A stretch of 64,000 nucleotides of DNA from G963667075 sp963667075 (GCA_963667075.1 OY762938.1:372001-436000), one strand, 5' to 3'. Numbered from the stretch's first letter, positions 1 through 9,637 are shown. The notes: generated from the sequence alone by a model not told the origin. Numbers and translations: made by a program.

Positions 1-1597
1 CATCCCAGACGCGACCCTTTGCAATACGTTCCGTCTCTTCCACAGACAGGCCCCTCCCCTCTGACACGCGCGCGATAAAACCATCATAAATGTCATCCAG
101 CATCACCTCATAACGCGCCTGCCCCGCCTTGGAAAAAGGCTTATTCATAGAGAGCATCGACGCATTGTCACCAAACTGGATACTATCCCAGTTCACGTCA
201 ATCTTATCCCAAAAGCCACCAAGCGCGAACTTGCCGCCGACGACCCCTATGGAACCGGTTAACGTCTCGGGCAGAGCAAAGATATAATCCGCATGGGTTG
301 AAATCCAGTACCCGCCGGATGCTGCCATATCTCCCATAGACACAACAACCAGCTTATCTTTTTCCTTAGCCCGCAGAATAGCCCGGCGGATCGTTTCAGA
401 CGCCACAGGCGAACCACCAGGACTATTCACCCTGATAACAATAGCTTTAACATCATCATCATCCGTTGCATTGGTAATCGCTTCAGAGAGGACATCAGCT
501 GCAGCGACATCTTGGCCAATAGTATAAGGTGAGACATTATCGCCCGTGGTCACAATAGCCCCTGAGACATACACAATAGCTACTTTTTTCTTTGCTGTTC
601 TATGAAAGGATGGCGGTGGATTCAGCCTTGTAGCCAAGGCATATCTCTTTAATAGAAAAAGCTCAATCTCTTCACTTTCCGGGTTACCTGTCAGCTCTTT
701 TTTAATTTCGTTAACGGCAATATCGCCATATTCCAGCCGGTCTATCAAACCAGCTTCGACGGCTTCCTTCCCGGTAAAAAGTCCCTGATCTACGAGTGCT
801 CTCACTTTGTCTTCAGACAGTCCACGCCCTTTGGCAATACCGGTAATCATATGATCAAAGATCGTGCCCAGAACAGTTTCCAATTCCTCTCTGTTTTCAT
901 CTGACATGGAAGATTTTGTAAAATTCTCCATCGCCGTTTTGTATTCTTTACGTTGAAAGAACTGAGGCGTAACCCCGAGACGTTTGAGAAGATCACCGGC
1001 AAACGGCATTTCGGCATAGATCCCGGCCATAGAAACCGTCCCCACCGGCTGCATCCAGATTTGATCAAACGCGCTGGCCAGATAATAACGGCCAAGACCA
1101 CCCGTTGCGCTCTCATAGGACAAGGCATACGCTTTTGTAAACTTGCCACTTTCTTTAAAGCGCAAAACAGCTTTGCGTATTTCTTCCATATGAGCCAGTG
1201 ATAACCCGCCGTTTCTGAACGAAAAAACCAGCCCTTTGACACGATCGTCTTTTGCCGCATAATCAATCGCATCCACCAGTTCCCGTACAGAAGGTCTGTA
1301 GAATCCAAACGCCCCCGAAAACGCAGAAGACATTTCTTTTTCGGGCACCGCCCCGTCAAGACGGAACACAAGCACCGTTTTTTCCGGCACCGTCACCTGC
1401 TTCACATCACTTGCCAGAAACAGTGTAATCACGACAGACATCGTCATAGAGAAAAGGACGAGAGCCCCAAGCGTCGTCGCTGTGCGTTTCAGTGCTTTAC
1501 CGATAATGTTCAGCAAGCGAAACCGCTTTACCTTTTGAACCCGCGGCTGCGGGGAATAAACAATCGTCCTCTTATGAGGCCACCCTTTTATCGGCAT
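1..1597 (-). CDS. sppA: Signal peptide peptidase SppA (protease IV), 3' end outside window
   Basis: Inner-membrane serine/lysine protease that degrades cleaved signal peptides. 532 codons are visible and the C-terminus is cut by the left edge. A membrane anchor spans about residues 42-62. The N-terminal domain carries the family lysine in RKEYKTAMENF (K220) and the C-terminal domain carries the nucleophile in MAASGGYW (S427), which is the long two-domain SppA arrangement. The ATG at 1597 is chosen because GGAG lies about 10 nt upstream and the cytoplasmic N-terminus is plausible. No operon partner is seen upstream; the next gene, 120 bp away on the same strand, is a small membrane protein. 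Family assignment is secure from the two catalytic blocks. Confidence 0.93.
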   Translation of the reverse strand, partial: MPIKGWPHKRTIVYSPQPRVQKVKRFRLLNIIGKALKRTATTLGALVLFSMTMSVVITLFLASDVKQVTVPEKTVLVFRLDGAVPEKEMSSAFSGAFGFYRPSVRELVDAIDYAAKDDRVKGLVFSFRNGGLSLAHMEEIRKAVLRFKESGKFTKAYALSYESATGGLGRYYLASAFDQIWMQPVGTVSMAGIYAEMPFAGDLLKRLGVTPQFFQRKEYKTAMENFTKSSMSDENREELETVLGTIFDHMITGIAKGRGLSEDKVRALVDQGLFTGKEAVEAGLIDRLEYGDIAVNEIKKELTGNPESEEIELFLLKRYALATRLNPPPSFHRTAKKKVAIVYVSGAIVTTGDNVSPYTIGQDVAAADVLSEAITNATDDDDVKAIVIRVNSPGGSPVASETIRRAILRAKEKDKLVVVSMGDMAASGGYWISTHADYIFALPETLTGSIGVVGGKFALGGFWDKIDVNWDSIQFGDNASMLSMNKPFSKAGQARYEVMLDDIYDGFIARVSEGRGLSVEETERIAKGRVWD

Positions 1598-1717
1598 GGG
1601 TCTTATACTCCAAATGTATCAAATGCAAGAAAGTATAAGTTTATACAGAGATGCCTGAAATACAATATAAAGTCTTTTAAAAAAAAGAATTTTTTTAAAT
1701 TTGGCGTAAAAGAAATT

Positions 1718-1957
1718 TTATGGCGAAATGGTATCAAGAGACTTTTTAAAATTGGCTTGTATCTCTTTCATCTCAGCTATTATTTGCTGTGCCTCAGCAT
1801 TCATCTTACGAGAATATTCCAAATCAACCGACCTTCCCCCCGTATAATAGGCAACAGCACATGTAAAACTAAAGGCCAAAGCCGTTAGAATGGCCACGCC
1901 GCCTAAAAATATTTTATCTGCATGCTTCTCAAACGTTTGTTTAAGCCCCAATTTCAT
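1718..1957 (-). CDS. Small single-pass membrane protein, unknown
   Basis: A 79-residue protein with one hydrophobic segment at about residues 17-38, followed by a polar, probably helical tail rich in Glu, Gln and Lys. I do not recognise a family. The ATG at 1957 is preferred because GAGAGA lies 9 nt upstream; a GTG three codons earlier would sit directly on that site. It is transcribed toward sppA and could share its transcript. It may be an accessory membrane protein, but nothing in the sequence gives a function. Confidence 0.6.
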   Translation of the reverse strand: MKLGLKQTFEKHADKIFLGGVAILTALAFSFTCAVAYYTGGRSVDLEYSRKMNAEAQQIIAEMKEIQANFKKSLDTISP

Positions 1958-2029
1958 AAATAGCACTCTCTCAAATAATAAAAACTAAAGGGCAGGCTAG
2001 TAAAGAGAATAAATTATGTCAATAAATTT

Positions 2030-3049
2030 TTACAAACACTGTGCCTTATGACGGAGCCAATGGTCCGCCAAGACGCACGCCATCATGGCTTCGGCCACCG
2101 GGACACCTCTGATCCCAACACAAGGATCATGACGGCCTTTGGTAATCAGTTCAGTTTCGTTTCCGTTTACATCAATCGTTTTTGTCGGAATAAGGATAGA
2201 ACTTGTGGGTTTAAAAGCCACGCGCACGACAATATCCTGTCCTGATGAAATACCGCCCAGTATGCCGCCAGCTTTATTCGAAAGGAAGTAAGGCGCGCCA
2301 TCCTCCCCTATTCTGATTTCATCCGCATTTTCTTCTCCACCAAGGGCAACCGCATCAAAACCATTACCGATCTCAACGCCTTTGGCAGCATTAATAGACA
2401 TCATAGCCTTTGCCAGATCGGCATCCAGTTTATCGTAAACAGGGGCGCCCAGCCCTGCCGGAATATTTTTAGCCCGCACTTCCACAATCGCCCCAATGCT
2501 GGAGCCTTTCTTGCGTACCTCATCAAGATAAGACTCCCAGCAATCAGGCTCTTTATGCGGGCCTATCTGTACGACTTCACCAGAGATAGAAACCTCCGGC
2601 GATAGCTGTGTTTCCAAAACTTTCCGGGCAATCGCGCCGGCGGCCACACGCATGGCTGTCTCACGCGCTGACGAGCGACCACCACCACGATAATCGCGAA
2701 AGCCGTACTTTTTATCATAGGTAAAATCCGCATGGCCCGGACGGTATTTATCTTTTATCTCACTGTAATCCTTTGACTTTTGGTCTTCATTCTCAATCAA
2801 AAGGCCAATAGGCGTACCCGTTGTTTTCCCATCAAACACACCAGAGAGAATTTTTACCGTGTCAGATTCTTGTCTTTGCGTTGTATGGCGAGACTGCCCG
2901 GGTTTTCTTTTGTCCAGATAGACCTGAATATCAGCCTCTGATAATTTTATACCGGGTGGCACACCATCTACAACACAGCCAATAGCCACGCCATGACTTT
3001 CACCAAAACTCTGATACTGAAAAAGCGTACCGAACCTGTTGCCGGACAT
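2030..3049 (-). CDS. aroC: Chorismate synthase
   Basis: Last step of the shikimate pathway: FMN-dependent 1,4-elimination of phosphate from EPSP to give chorismate. The N-terminus MSGNRFGTLFQYQSFGESHG is diagnostic, and GGRSSARETAMRVAAGAIA and the C-terminal RHDPCVGIRGVPVAEAM blocks are intact. 339 aa is slightly shorter than the usual 350-370. It starts 3 bp after the fabI stop, and its ribosome site (AGAGGA) lies inside the fabI 3' end, so the two are cotranscribed and probably translationally coupled. fabI-aroC linkage is common in alphaproteobacteria. Confidence 0.96.
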   Translation of the reverse strand: MSGNRFGTLFQYQSFGESHGVAIGCVVDGVPPGIKLSEADIQVYLDKRKPGQSRHTTQRQESDTVKILSGVFDGKTTGTPIGLLIENEDQKSKDYSEIKDKYRPGHADFTYDKKYGFRDYRGGGRSSARETAMRVAAGAIARKVLETQLSPEVSISGEVVQIGPHKEPDCWESYLDEVRKKGSSIGAIVEVRAKNIPAGLGAPVYDKLDADLAKAMMSINAAKGVEIGNGFDAVALGGEENADEIRIGEDGAPYFLSNKAGGILGGISSGQDIVVRVAFKPTSSILIPTKTIDVNGNETELITKGRHDPCVGIRGVPVAEAMMACVLADHWLRHKAQCL

Positions 3050-3052
3050 GTG

Positions 3053-3904
3053 CTAGTCCTCTGTTTTCTTACGGCTGGCGATATTGGCCAACAAAGCGGA
3101 TGTTTCCTCCACCGCATCCACAGAAAGCATACCAACGGTATGATAACCGGAATCCACGTGATGCACTTCGCCCGTTACACCAGCAGACAAAGGACTCAAA
3201 AGATAAAGCCCTGAGCCACCAACATCGTCCGTGGTGACATTCCGGCGCAACGGAGAATTAAGCTCATTCCAGCGCAGAATATGACGAAAATCACCAATAC
3301 CATTGGCCGCCAGCGTTTTAATAGGCCCTGCAGAAATCGCATTCACACGAATACCACGCGCCCCAAGATCCGTTGCCAGATAACGCACAGAGGCTTCCAA
3401 AGCAGCCTTTGCGACACCCATCACATTATAGTGTGGCATAACCCGCTCTGCCCCGTAATATGTCAGGGTCAGCATTGAACCACCATCATTCATAATCCGA
3501 GCCGCTTCACGTGCGACATGCGTAAAGGAATAAACAGAAATATCCATAGTTCTCTGGAAATTTTCCCGCGTTGTATCAAGATACAAGCCGTTGAGCTCCT
3601 CCCTGTCCGAAAACGCGATGCCATGAACAAGAAAATCTATTTTACCCCATTCTTTTTCGAGAACATCAAATACATGTGCAACGCTCTCATCATCGGTTAC
3701 ATCACAAGGTAACAGAATACTGGATCCCACACTTTCAGCCAAAGGACACACACGACGCTCCAACGCCTCACCTTGATATGTAAAAGCGATTTCTGCCCCC
3801 TGTTCAGACAGCGCTTTGGCAATGCCCCAGGCTATAGAACGATCATTTGCGACCCCCATAATCAGGCCACGTTTACCGTTCATCAATTTACAATTTTCTG
3901 TCAT
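3053..3904 (-). CDS. fabI: Enoyl-[acyl-carrier-protein] reductase FabI
   Basis: NADH-dependent reduction of enoyl-ACP, the last step of each fatty acid elongation round. This is an SDR-fold protein with the FabI-type nucleotide motif GVANDRSIAWGIA near the N-terminus and the catalytic Tyr/Lys arrangement in YYGAERVMPHYNVMGVAKAALE (Y-x6-K spacing of the FabI family, not the classical YxxxK). 283 aa. The ATG at 3904 has GGAAGA 4 nt upstream; the internal ATG seven codons later has no site. First gene of the fabI-aroC unit. Target class of triclosan-type inhibitors in related bacteria. Confidence 0.96.
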   Translation of the reverse strand: MTENCKLMNGKRGLIMGVANDRSIAWGIAKALSEQGAEIAFTYQGEALERRVCPLAESVGSSILLPCDVTDDESVAHVFDVLEKEWGKIDFLVHGIAFSDREELNGLYLDTTRENFQRTMDISVYSFTHVAREAARIMNDGGSMLTLTYYGAERVMPHYNVMGVAKAALEASVRYLATDLGARGIRVNAISAGPIKTLAANGIGDFRHILRWNELNSPLRRNVTTDDVGGSGLYLLSPLSAGVTGEVHHVDSGYHTVGMLSVDAVEETSALLANIASRKKTED

Positions 3905-4083
3905 TTATTCTTCCTTGACTAAACAAAATAATCTCCAAAGACGTATCCTACACATTTTAATCATCTCGTCTAGTGGCTTGCACATCACGCGTATGCGTTC
4001 ATATACGTTCCGTTAACCAAAATATGATAGAATGTGCTAGATTAATGGGATTTTAGATAAAAAAATTTACGGTTCCTCAAAGG

Positions 4084-5655
4084 ATGATTGAATACAGCGA
4101 AGCAAAAGAAAAATGTGATGAAATCTCATCACAGATAAGTGATACATATAGCGGATTGAACATTCGTTATATTCTTTTTCACAACAATCAACACAATGAA
4201 GCTGTGATGGTTGAAGAGGACACGCTGGCCGTCCACCCTGCCGGCACTGTCGCAAAAAAAATCCTAAGTTCCATTCCTGATGAAAAAACGAACAAATCAA
4301 CCTTTTTGGGTCTTGCCGCTCACGTTAAACCCAAGTTCTTTGGCCTGCGAAATGATGTGCAATTCATGGGATTGATTATGATCCATATAGACAAACATGA
4401 AACGCTCTCGGATTTGATCGCAGAAGCTTATCATTATAGCTGGCACGCCATCAGCCTTCTTGAAAGATGCCTAAAACCAGAAAACAAAGCACGCTTACGG
4501 TCTGTTCCTGTTTACCCTGCCAAGGGAACTATTGTTGAATGTAACGCAAATATGCGTGCTGATATATTCAGTGCCGTGATGATGGAATTCAGAGGCCACA
4601 AAGGCTATGCGCATACGCTGGCAGAGCAGCGCACACTGGAATCATTAACCACAACCGCAGGGCATTCCCCTGAAGATTACCCTTTTCCCCTTGCTATAGA
4701 ATCGACTGAATTTGCTTTGGAAAGCTTAAAAAAATGGCCTAAAAATCCTTCCAACAAGCTCAAACAGGCCTATAGCGTGTCAAAACATGTAGGACGCGTC
4801 TTTGACGAAGATTCAATTCAGCAATGGTGGGATTTCAGCAGCGCAGCGCAGGAAATGGCCTGGAAAAAAATATCAAAAGAAGCCATTCTTGGTGCGGCAA
4901 CCAATACAAGCGATAACCCTTTTATAAAAGCCACCGGGTTGTTGCTTTCAAACATTTCCGGTATCACACCCAGCGAATCTTACGAGCTTGAAAAAACCTA
5001 CAATGCCTTTATCAGTAGTCATACAAACAAGGAAAGACACTTAAGTACCATTGATGAACGCTTCGAAGCCATAATGGAACAAGGCCTAAAAGAAGAAAGC
5101 AACGCACCGTTCATTAAGGAAGCCAACCACCAAAATGACAACTTAAGAAATGGCGTTATCCTTGGTTGGTGCGCTTCTGCCCTGCACGCGGCAGGAAATG
5201 CGTTCGAAGGCGCGATCAAGCTTGAAAAAATCCCGGAACATGCCGCAAGACTCGAATTTGAAGGACGAAAAGGAGAAACAAAGTGGGAAGAACTTCATAA
5301 GTTAAGCGGAAAAATACAAAATCAGCAAAGAGACGGATATGCCGTTACATTAACTGATATTGCCACATTATGCGAAAAATCACTGGGCCTTTCTTCTGTC
5401 CTCAGTTCCATAGAAAAAACACTTAAAGACCCCTCTCACATCAGCCGGTTTTCAGAAGAGCCTAATTTCGCTCTGGCACGCCTTGGGCCATCCACACCAC
5501 AAGCCGCGCCAAAAGTATCGCCGCCTGTTGCCGCCCCTGCCATGGCCCCTCCCACGCCAGGGCTGGGAAGCCGTGCTACCGTAAGACGCCCTGTTACGAA
5601 ACAACAAACACCACCGCAAACAAACAGCAAAACGGAAAAAGACGATCAACAATAA
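4084..5655 (+). CDS. Conserved-looking 523-aa protein with Pro-rich tail, unknown
   Basis: I do not recognise this family. The first 450 residues look globular and mixed alpha/beta, with a conserved-looking stretch around residues 117-135 (AEAYHYSWHAISLLERC) and a second histidine-bearing helix around 165-185 (EFRGHKGYAHTLAEQR) that together could bind a metal; this is inference only. Residues about 455-523 are a low-complexity Pro/Ala/Thr tail. No signal peptide or membrane segment is seen, so it is probably cytoplasmic. It is transcribed alone, divergent from fabI, and ends at a good terminator. A TTAACC/TAGATT promoter pair about 40 nt upstream is possible. Confidence 0.8.
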   Translation: MIEYSEAKEKCDEISSQISDTYSGLNIRYILFHNNQHNEAVMVEEDTLAVHPAGTVAKKILSSIPDEKTNKSTFLGLAAHVKPKFFGLRNDVQFMGLIMIHIDKHETLSDLIAEAYHYSWHAISLLERCLKPENKARLRSVPVYPAKGTIVECNANMRADIFSAVMMEFRGHKGYAHTLAEQRTLESLTTTAGHSPEDYPFPLAIESTEFALESLKKWPKNPSNKLKQAYSVSKHVGRVFDEDSIQQWWDFSSAAQEMAWKKISKEAILGAATNTSDNPFIKATGLLLSNISGITPSESYELEKTYNAFISSHTNKERHLSTIDERFEAIMEQGLKEESNAPFIKEANHQNDNLRNGVILGWCASALHAAGNAFEGAIKLEKIPEHAARLEFEGRKGETKWEELHKLSGKIQNQQRDGYAVTLTDIATLCEKSLGLSSVLSSIEKTLKDPSHISRFSEEPNFALARLGPSTPQAAPKVSPPVAAPAMAPPTPGLGSRATVRRPVTKQQTPPQTNSKTEKDDQQ

Positions 5656-5660
5656 TAGAA

Positions 5661-5695
5661 AAAGGCCGTAAAAACCGGCCTTTCCTTTATTTTTG
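5661..5695 (+). terminator. Intrinsic terminator after the 523-aa gene
   Basis: Stem AAAGGCCG / CGGCCTTT (5661-5668 with 5676-5683) with a 7-nt loop, followed by CCTTTATTTTTG. It sits 5 bp after the stop codon. The opposite strand also shows a T-run, so it may act on both the plus gene and the convergent lipoprotein gene. Confidence 0.85.
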
Positions 5696-5720
5696 TATTA
5701 GAAGAAAATTTTTTTTCAGA

Positions 5721-6197
5721 TTAATTCACAATCTGCCATTGACCATCAGGACGCTGACACGCTGTGCCATTACCGGTTTCAGCGCGGCCATTAATATAAA
5801 TGGTCTGTTGATACTCACGGCAATAGGTCCCGGACTGTTGATTATATCCATCACGGACAGGCGTCACTGTACCTGAGTGTCCGCTTTCAGGATTGTTCCA
5901 GGTAATCGTCTCGCCAATAGGTGCTGTATGTGCTCTCTCATTAGCGCGGCCCATATACATCATATCGGCACGGTCCAGAGATTTCCCGATTTCATTACCG
6001 GCCAGAGCCCCAAGCAAAGCCCCCGCACCAGTCGCCCACAAGCGACCGGAACCACTGCCGATCTGTGCCCCCAAAAGACCGCCCAAAACAGCCCCTGTTC
6101 CCGTACCGAGCATTTCTTTATTCCCGGTCGTTTCATAGCAGCCCGTCGTCAGACCTAAAGATGATATCGCAGCCACTGTTAAAATAAATTTTTTCAT
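5721..6197 (-). CDS. Glycine-zipper surface lipoprotein (17 kDa antigen-like)
   Basis: A 158-aa lipoprotein. The signal peptide ends in a lipobox-like LTTGC with Cys20 as the acylation site. Residues about 30-70 form a glycine zipper (GTGTGAVLGGLLGAQIGSGS and the repeat GAGALLGALAGNEIG), typical of the Rickettsia 17 kDa surface antigen / 2TM glycine-zipper family. The C-terminal part carries the usual CREYQQTIYINGRAE and ACQRPDGQW motifs of that family. Expected in the outer membrane. Its promoter must lie in the 107-bp region shared with pdxH on the other strand. Confidence 0.87.
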   Translation of the reverse strand: MKKFILTVAAISSLGLTTGCYETTGNKEMLGTGTGAVLGGLLGAQIGSGSGRLWATGAGALLGALAGNEIGKSLDRADMMYMGRANERAHTAPIGETITWNNPESGHSGTVTPVRDGYNQQSGTYCREYQQTIYINGRAETGNGTACQRPDGQWQIVN

Positions 6198-6262
6198 GAA
6201 TCTTGCTCTTTCTTGTTGTTACGCTAAAACATATAACAAAGATTATCAGACTTAACCAGATT

Positions 6263-6291
6263 TTGATCACACAGATCAAGTAAATTATATA
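6263..6291 (+). promoter_or_regulatory. Promoter for pdxH-htpG, overlapped by an inverted repeat
   Basis: TTGATC, 17-bp spacer, TATATA, ending 13 bp before the pdxH ATG. The inverted repeat TTGATC-N5-GATCAA (6263-6279) overlaps the -35 box and could be an operator. The arm spacing does not fit the FNR consensus (TTGAT-N4-ATCAA). Confidence 0.5.
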
Positions 6292-6304
6292 TATAGGATC
6301 CGTC

Positions 6305-6904
6305 ATGAATACACCAACGTTTGCAGACAAAAATCCCGTCGTTTTATTTCAGGACTGGTTAGACGAAGCCACAGCCACAGAACCGAACGACCCCAATGCC
6401 ATGTGTCTGGCAACCGCCGATACAAAAGGCCGGCCCAACGCCCGCATGATGCTTCTGAAAGGCCTTGATGACCGCGGTTTTGTTTTTTACACCAATCTGG
6501 ATAGCCCCAAAAGCCTTGAAATCATCGAAAATCCGCAAGTATGCCTCTGCTTTCACTGGAAAACCCTGCTCAGACAAGTCCGGGTTGAGGGTATCGCAGA
6601 ACCTGTCACAAAAGAAGAAGCCGATACCTATTATGCCTCCCGCCCCCGTGGCAGCCGTATTGGTGCATGGGCCTCCCGCCAGTCTCAAAAACTTGAAAGC
6701 AGAGACGAATTACTGGCCCGTGTGAAAAAATTTGAAGAAGAATTCAAAGATAAGGAAAATCCACCACGCCCGGAAAACTGGTCAGGCTTCCGTGTCGTCC
6801 CCACAGAAATAGAATTCTGGGAACAAAAAGAATTCCGCCTGCATGAAAGAATAAATTTCATCCGTACGGCAGACGGCTGGACAAACGAAATACTAAACCC
6901 ATAA
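6305..6904 (+). CDS. pdxH: Pyridoxamine 5'-phosphate oxidase
   Basis: FMN enzyme that oxidises PNP/PMP to pyridoxal 5'-phosphate. 199 aa, normal length. Visible family features are the N-terminal PNARMMLLKGLDDRGFVFYT flavin-binding block, the RGSRIGAWASRQS segment and the C-terminal dimerisation/active-site motif FRLHERINFIR. The stop codon is 16 bp before htpG, so they probably form one transcript. Linkage of pdxH with fabI and aroC is seen in other alphaproteobacteria. Cytoplasmic. Confidence 0.95.
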   Translation: MNTPTFADKNPVVLFQDWLDEATATEPNDPNAMCLATADTKGRPNARMMLLKGLDDRGFVFYTNLDSPKSLEIIENPQVCLCFHWKTLLRQVRVEGIAEPVTKEEADTYYASRPRGSRIGAWASRQSQKLESRDELLARVKKFEEEFKDKENPPRPENWSGFRVVPTEIEFWEQKEFRLHERINFIRTADGWTNEILNP

Positions 6905-6920
6905 ATTAAGACAAGACACC

Positions 6921-8849
6921 ATGACTGAAGATACTTTAAATTTTACCGCTGATGTTTCCCGCTTACTGGATATTGTGGCCAATGCCCTGTATTCAAACAA
7001 GGACGTATTCCTGCGCGAGCTGATATCAAATGCCGCCGATGCCTGTGACCATCTGCGTTACGAAGCTATTGCAAATCCGGCCCTTACAAAAGATGATCCG
7101 CATTTCCGTATCCAGCTCTATAAAGAGCCCTCGGCCCGTACCCTGACGATCATCGACAACGGTATCGGTATGAACAAGGACGACCTTGTGACACATCTTG
7201 GCACCATTGCCAAATCAGGTACACGCGCTCTGATGGATCAGGTCTCTGCAGCAAAAGATAAAGAGGAAAAGCTCAATCTGATTGGTCAGTTCGGTGTCGG
7301 CTTTTATGCCAGCTTTATGGTATCAGACCTTGTTACCGTCATTAGCCGGAAAGCCGGTGAAAACAGCGTATGGCACTGGCATTCAGACGGTAAAACCGGA
7401 TACACCGTCAAAGAAGCCACAAAAGAGGAAGAAGCTCTTTTGATGGCCACACGCGGCACAGCCGTTATCGTGCATCTTAAACCTGAATACAGCGATCTGC
7501 TCCTTGATGAAAAAATCATGCAGGTCGTTGAAACATGGTCGGATCATATTGATTTACCTATTTATTTAGGCGAACCGGATGACGGGGAAGAAAAGAAACC
7601 AATCAATGCAGCGTCCGCGCTCTGGACCCGATCAAAATCAGAGATCACAACAGAACAGTATAATGAATTCTTCAATCATCTGACGCACTCTTTCGGTATG
7701 GAAGAGCCCCTCCTCACCTGCCACTGGAAGGCTGAAGGCCGTATGGAATATACAGGGCTTTTATATATTCCTGCGATGCGCCCATGGAATATGTTTGACC
7801 CCACAAGAAAAGCATCAGCCCGCCTTTACGTGCGCCGTGTCTTTATTACAGATAATTGTGAGGAGATTCTGTACCCCTGGCTCCGCTTTGTCGTTGGCGT
7901 GATCGACAGTGAAGACCTCCCGCTTAATATCAGCCGTGAGATGCTGCAACAGAACCTTTTGATTCAGAAAATCAAAAACGGCGTGGCCAAGCGCATCTTG
8001 AATGACCTTGATAAGCTTTCCCGCGATGAGCCGGAAAAATTTACAGCCTTCTGGCACCAGTTCGGCGCTGTTATAAAAGAAGGTCTCTATGATGCAGCAG
8101 AACACAGAGAGGCCCTCTTCAAAATCTGCCGTTTTTTCACAAGCGAGGGAGAACACAACACCATAACAAGTCTTGAAGAGTACGTATCCCGTATGAAAGA
8201 CGGACAGGACGAGATTTATTATATAAGCGGCGAAAATGTCAAAAACATGAAAAACAGCCCACAATTAGAAGGCTTTAGAGCACGTGGCCTTGAAGTCCTG
8301 CTCTTTAATGACACCATTGATGACTTCTGGCTTCAAATGGCAGATGAGTATAAAGGCAAAAAATTCGTCTCTATCACCAAGGGCGTTATTGATCTGGATA
8401 AATTCGAAGAAAACAATAAGCCAGACGCGAACAACAAAGAAGACGATAGTCAAAGTAACACATCAAAAAACATAGACAAGTTACTGGAAACATTAAAAAC
8501 AACATTAAAAGAAGAAATCGAAACGGTCCGTCTTTCTTCCCGCCTGACAGAATCCCCAGTTTGTCTTGTGGCCTCCGATAAAGACGTAGATCTCCATATG
8601 GAACGGGTCTTAAAAATACACCAGCAATATGAAAGTAAAGGTAAACGCATTTTAGAGATTAACAAATCACATCCACTGATTACACAGCTTGCCGACATGG
8701 TAGAAAAAAATGCAGACAGTGCCGACATTGACGATGCCGCGTACCTCCTTCTGGATCAGGCAAAAATCATTCAAGGAGAGCCCGTCTCAGATCCTTCAAT
8801 CTTTGCCAAACGCATGTCAGACTTTCTACAAAGGGGGCTGGCGGCTTAA
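6921..8849 (+). CDS. htpG: Chaperone protein HtpG (Hsp90)
   Basis: ATP-dependent cytosolic chaperone. 642 aa, full length. The GHKL ATPase domain shows FLRELISNAADACDHLRY, the TIIDNGIGMN nucleotide motif and IGQFGVGFYASFMV. The middle domain has LYVRRVFITDNCEEILYPWL and LPLNISREMLQQN. The C-terminal dimerisation domain is present. The linker around residues 500-520 is unusually acidic and Asn/Asp-rich. It follows pdxH by 16 bp; I saw no separate heat-shock promoter in that gap. Confidence 0.97.
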   Translation: MTEDTLNFTADVSRLLDIVANALYSNKDVFLRELISNAADACDHLRYEAIANPALTKDDPHFRIQLYKEPSARTLTIIDNGIGMNKDDLVTHLGTIAKSGTRALMDQVSAAKDKEEKLNLIGQFGVGFYASFMVSDLVTVISRKAGENSVWHWHSDGKTGYTVKEATKEEEALLMATRGTAVIVHLKPEYSDLLLDEKIMQVVETWSDHIDLPIYLGEPDDGEEKKPINAASALWTRSKSEITTEQYNEFFNHLTHSFGMEEPLLTCHWKAEGRMEYTGLLYIPAMRPWNMFDPTRKASARLYVRRVFITDNCEEILYPWLRFVVGVIDSEDLPLNISREMLQQNLLIQKIKNGVAKRILNDLDKLSRDEPEKFTAFWHQFGAVIKEGLYDAAEHREALFKICRFFTSEGEHNTITSLEEYVSRMKDGQDEIYYISGENVKNMKNSPQLEGFRARGLEVLLFNDTIDDFWLQMADEYKGKKFVSITKGVIDLDKFEENNKPDANNKEDDSQSNTSKNIDKLLETLKTTLKEEIETVRLSSRLTESPVCLVASDKDVDLHMERVLKIHQQYESKGKRILEINKSHPLITQLADMVEKNADSADIDDAAYLLLDQAKIIQGEPVSDPSIFAKRMSDFLQRGLAA

Positions 8850-8886
8850 AAAAATACGATCACCATAAAGGCATGCCCCATCCATC

Positions 8887-9318
8887 CTAAAGCATGCCTT
8901 GGTGGTGGCGGTCCATCATGTCTTCTATTTCGTCATCAGAGAAATCAAAACTCTGCGCGATTTCCTCAATCATGATCTGGCGAACCAGCGCGTTCAGGTC
9001 ATCACAAGTCTCACACCACAGATCAAGAATCGGGCGCCTATACAACGTAAGAACATCATCATCATTTGCGACTTTACTTTCAACGCCCGGAGAAAGTTGT
9101 TTACCCGAGCGGAAAAAACACAAAATCTCGTAAGGTTCATCAGAATCACATTCCTGTTGAACCGCTTCATCAGCAAACTCTTCAATCTCAATAACCAGAG
9201 AATCGCAGAACTCAAGTAACTCTTCAGGAAAAACTTCGAGAATCGATTTGGAAATAACCTCCAGATCAGCAATTGATGGAGGCGATGCAAAATTCATGAT
9301 AAGTTCGCGCCTGCTCAT
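8887..9318 (-). CDS. Zincin-1 (metallopeptidase-family) protein lacking HExxH
   Basis: 144 aa, with the layout of the small zincin-like metallopeptidase family (PF06262 type): acidic N-terminal half, TLYRRPILDLW strand, then a helix that normally bears HExxH followed by GFSD. Here the helix reads IMIEEIAQSFDFSDDEIE, so both zinc-binding His positions are replaced (E and Q) while the FSDDEI continuation is kept. It is therefore probably a non-catalytic member. The ATG at 9318 is chosen for its GGAGAG site 7 nt upstream; longer reading frames have none. It converges with htpG; a 9-bp stem (GCATGC core, 8868-8901) spans the two 3' ends. Confidence 0.75.
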   Translation of the reverse strand: MSRRELIMNFASPPSIADLEVISKSILEVFPEELLEFCDSLVIEIEEFADEAVQQECDSDEPYEILCFFRSGKQLSPGVESKVANDDDVLTLYRRPILDLWCETCDDLNALVRQIMIEEIAQSFDFSDDEIEDMMDRHHQGML

Positions 9319-9637
9319 GGACGTACTCTCCAAAACGATAAATGTTCGATTCAAAGGGGAAGTCTACGCTCAAAATTCTTTTTTGCCAATCAGGATTTTG
9401 CCAAGAACTAACAATTTTATGAAAAGGATTAAACATTAAACACCAGACGGCATTTGCTTACGACATCAATTCAAATCCCTATGAGCGGTGCTTTTTAATA
9501 CTTAAGTATAGTGCAACACACTGCCACATCGAACAAAATTGTCCATATAAGGAAACCAGCCCTTCACCTTCTTCCTTATACACTGTATAATGCCCTCTGG
9601 GATAAACCAGCTTCTACTCGGAAAGCCGCGCATAATC

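Noticed and set aside
847..1371. Open frame of 174 aa on the minus strand
   Set aside because: It is another frame inside sppA; the sppA frame carries all family motifs through the region.
6263..6279. FNR box at the pdxH promoter
   Set aside because: Arms TTGAT/ATCAA are 7 nt apart, not 4; kept only as an unnamed inverted repeat.
8868..8901. Terminator between htpG and the zincin-like gene
   Set aside because: A 9-bp stem is present, but there is no T-run on either strand, so I did not list it as a terminator.
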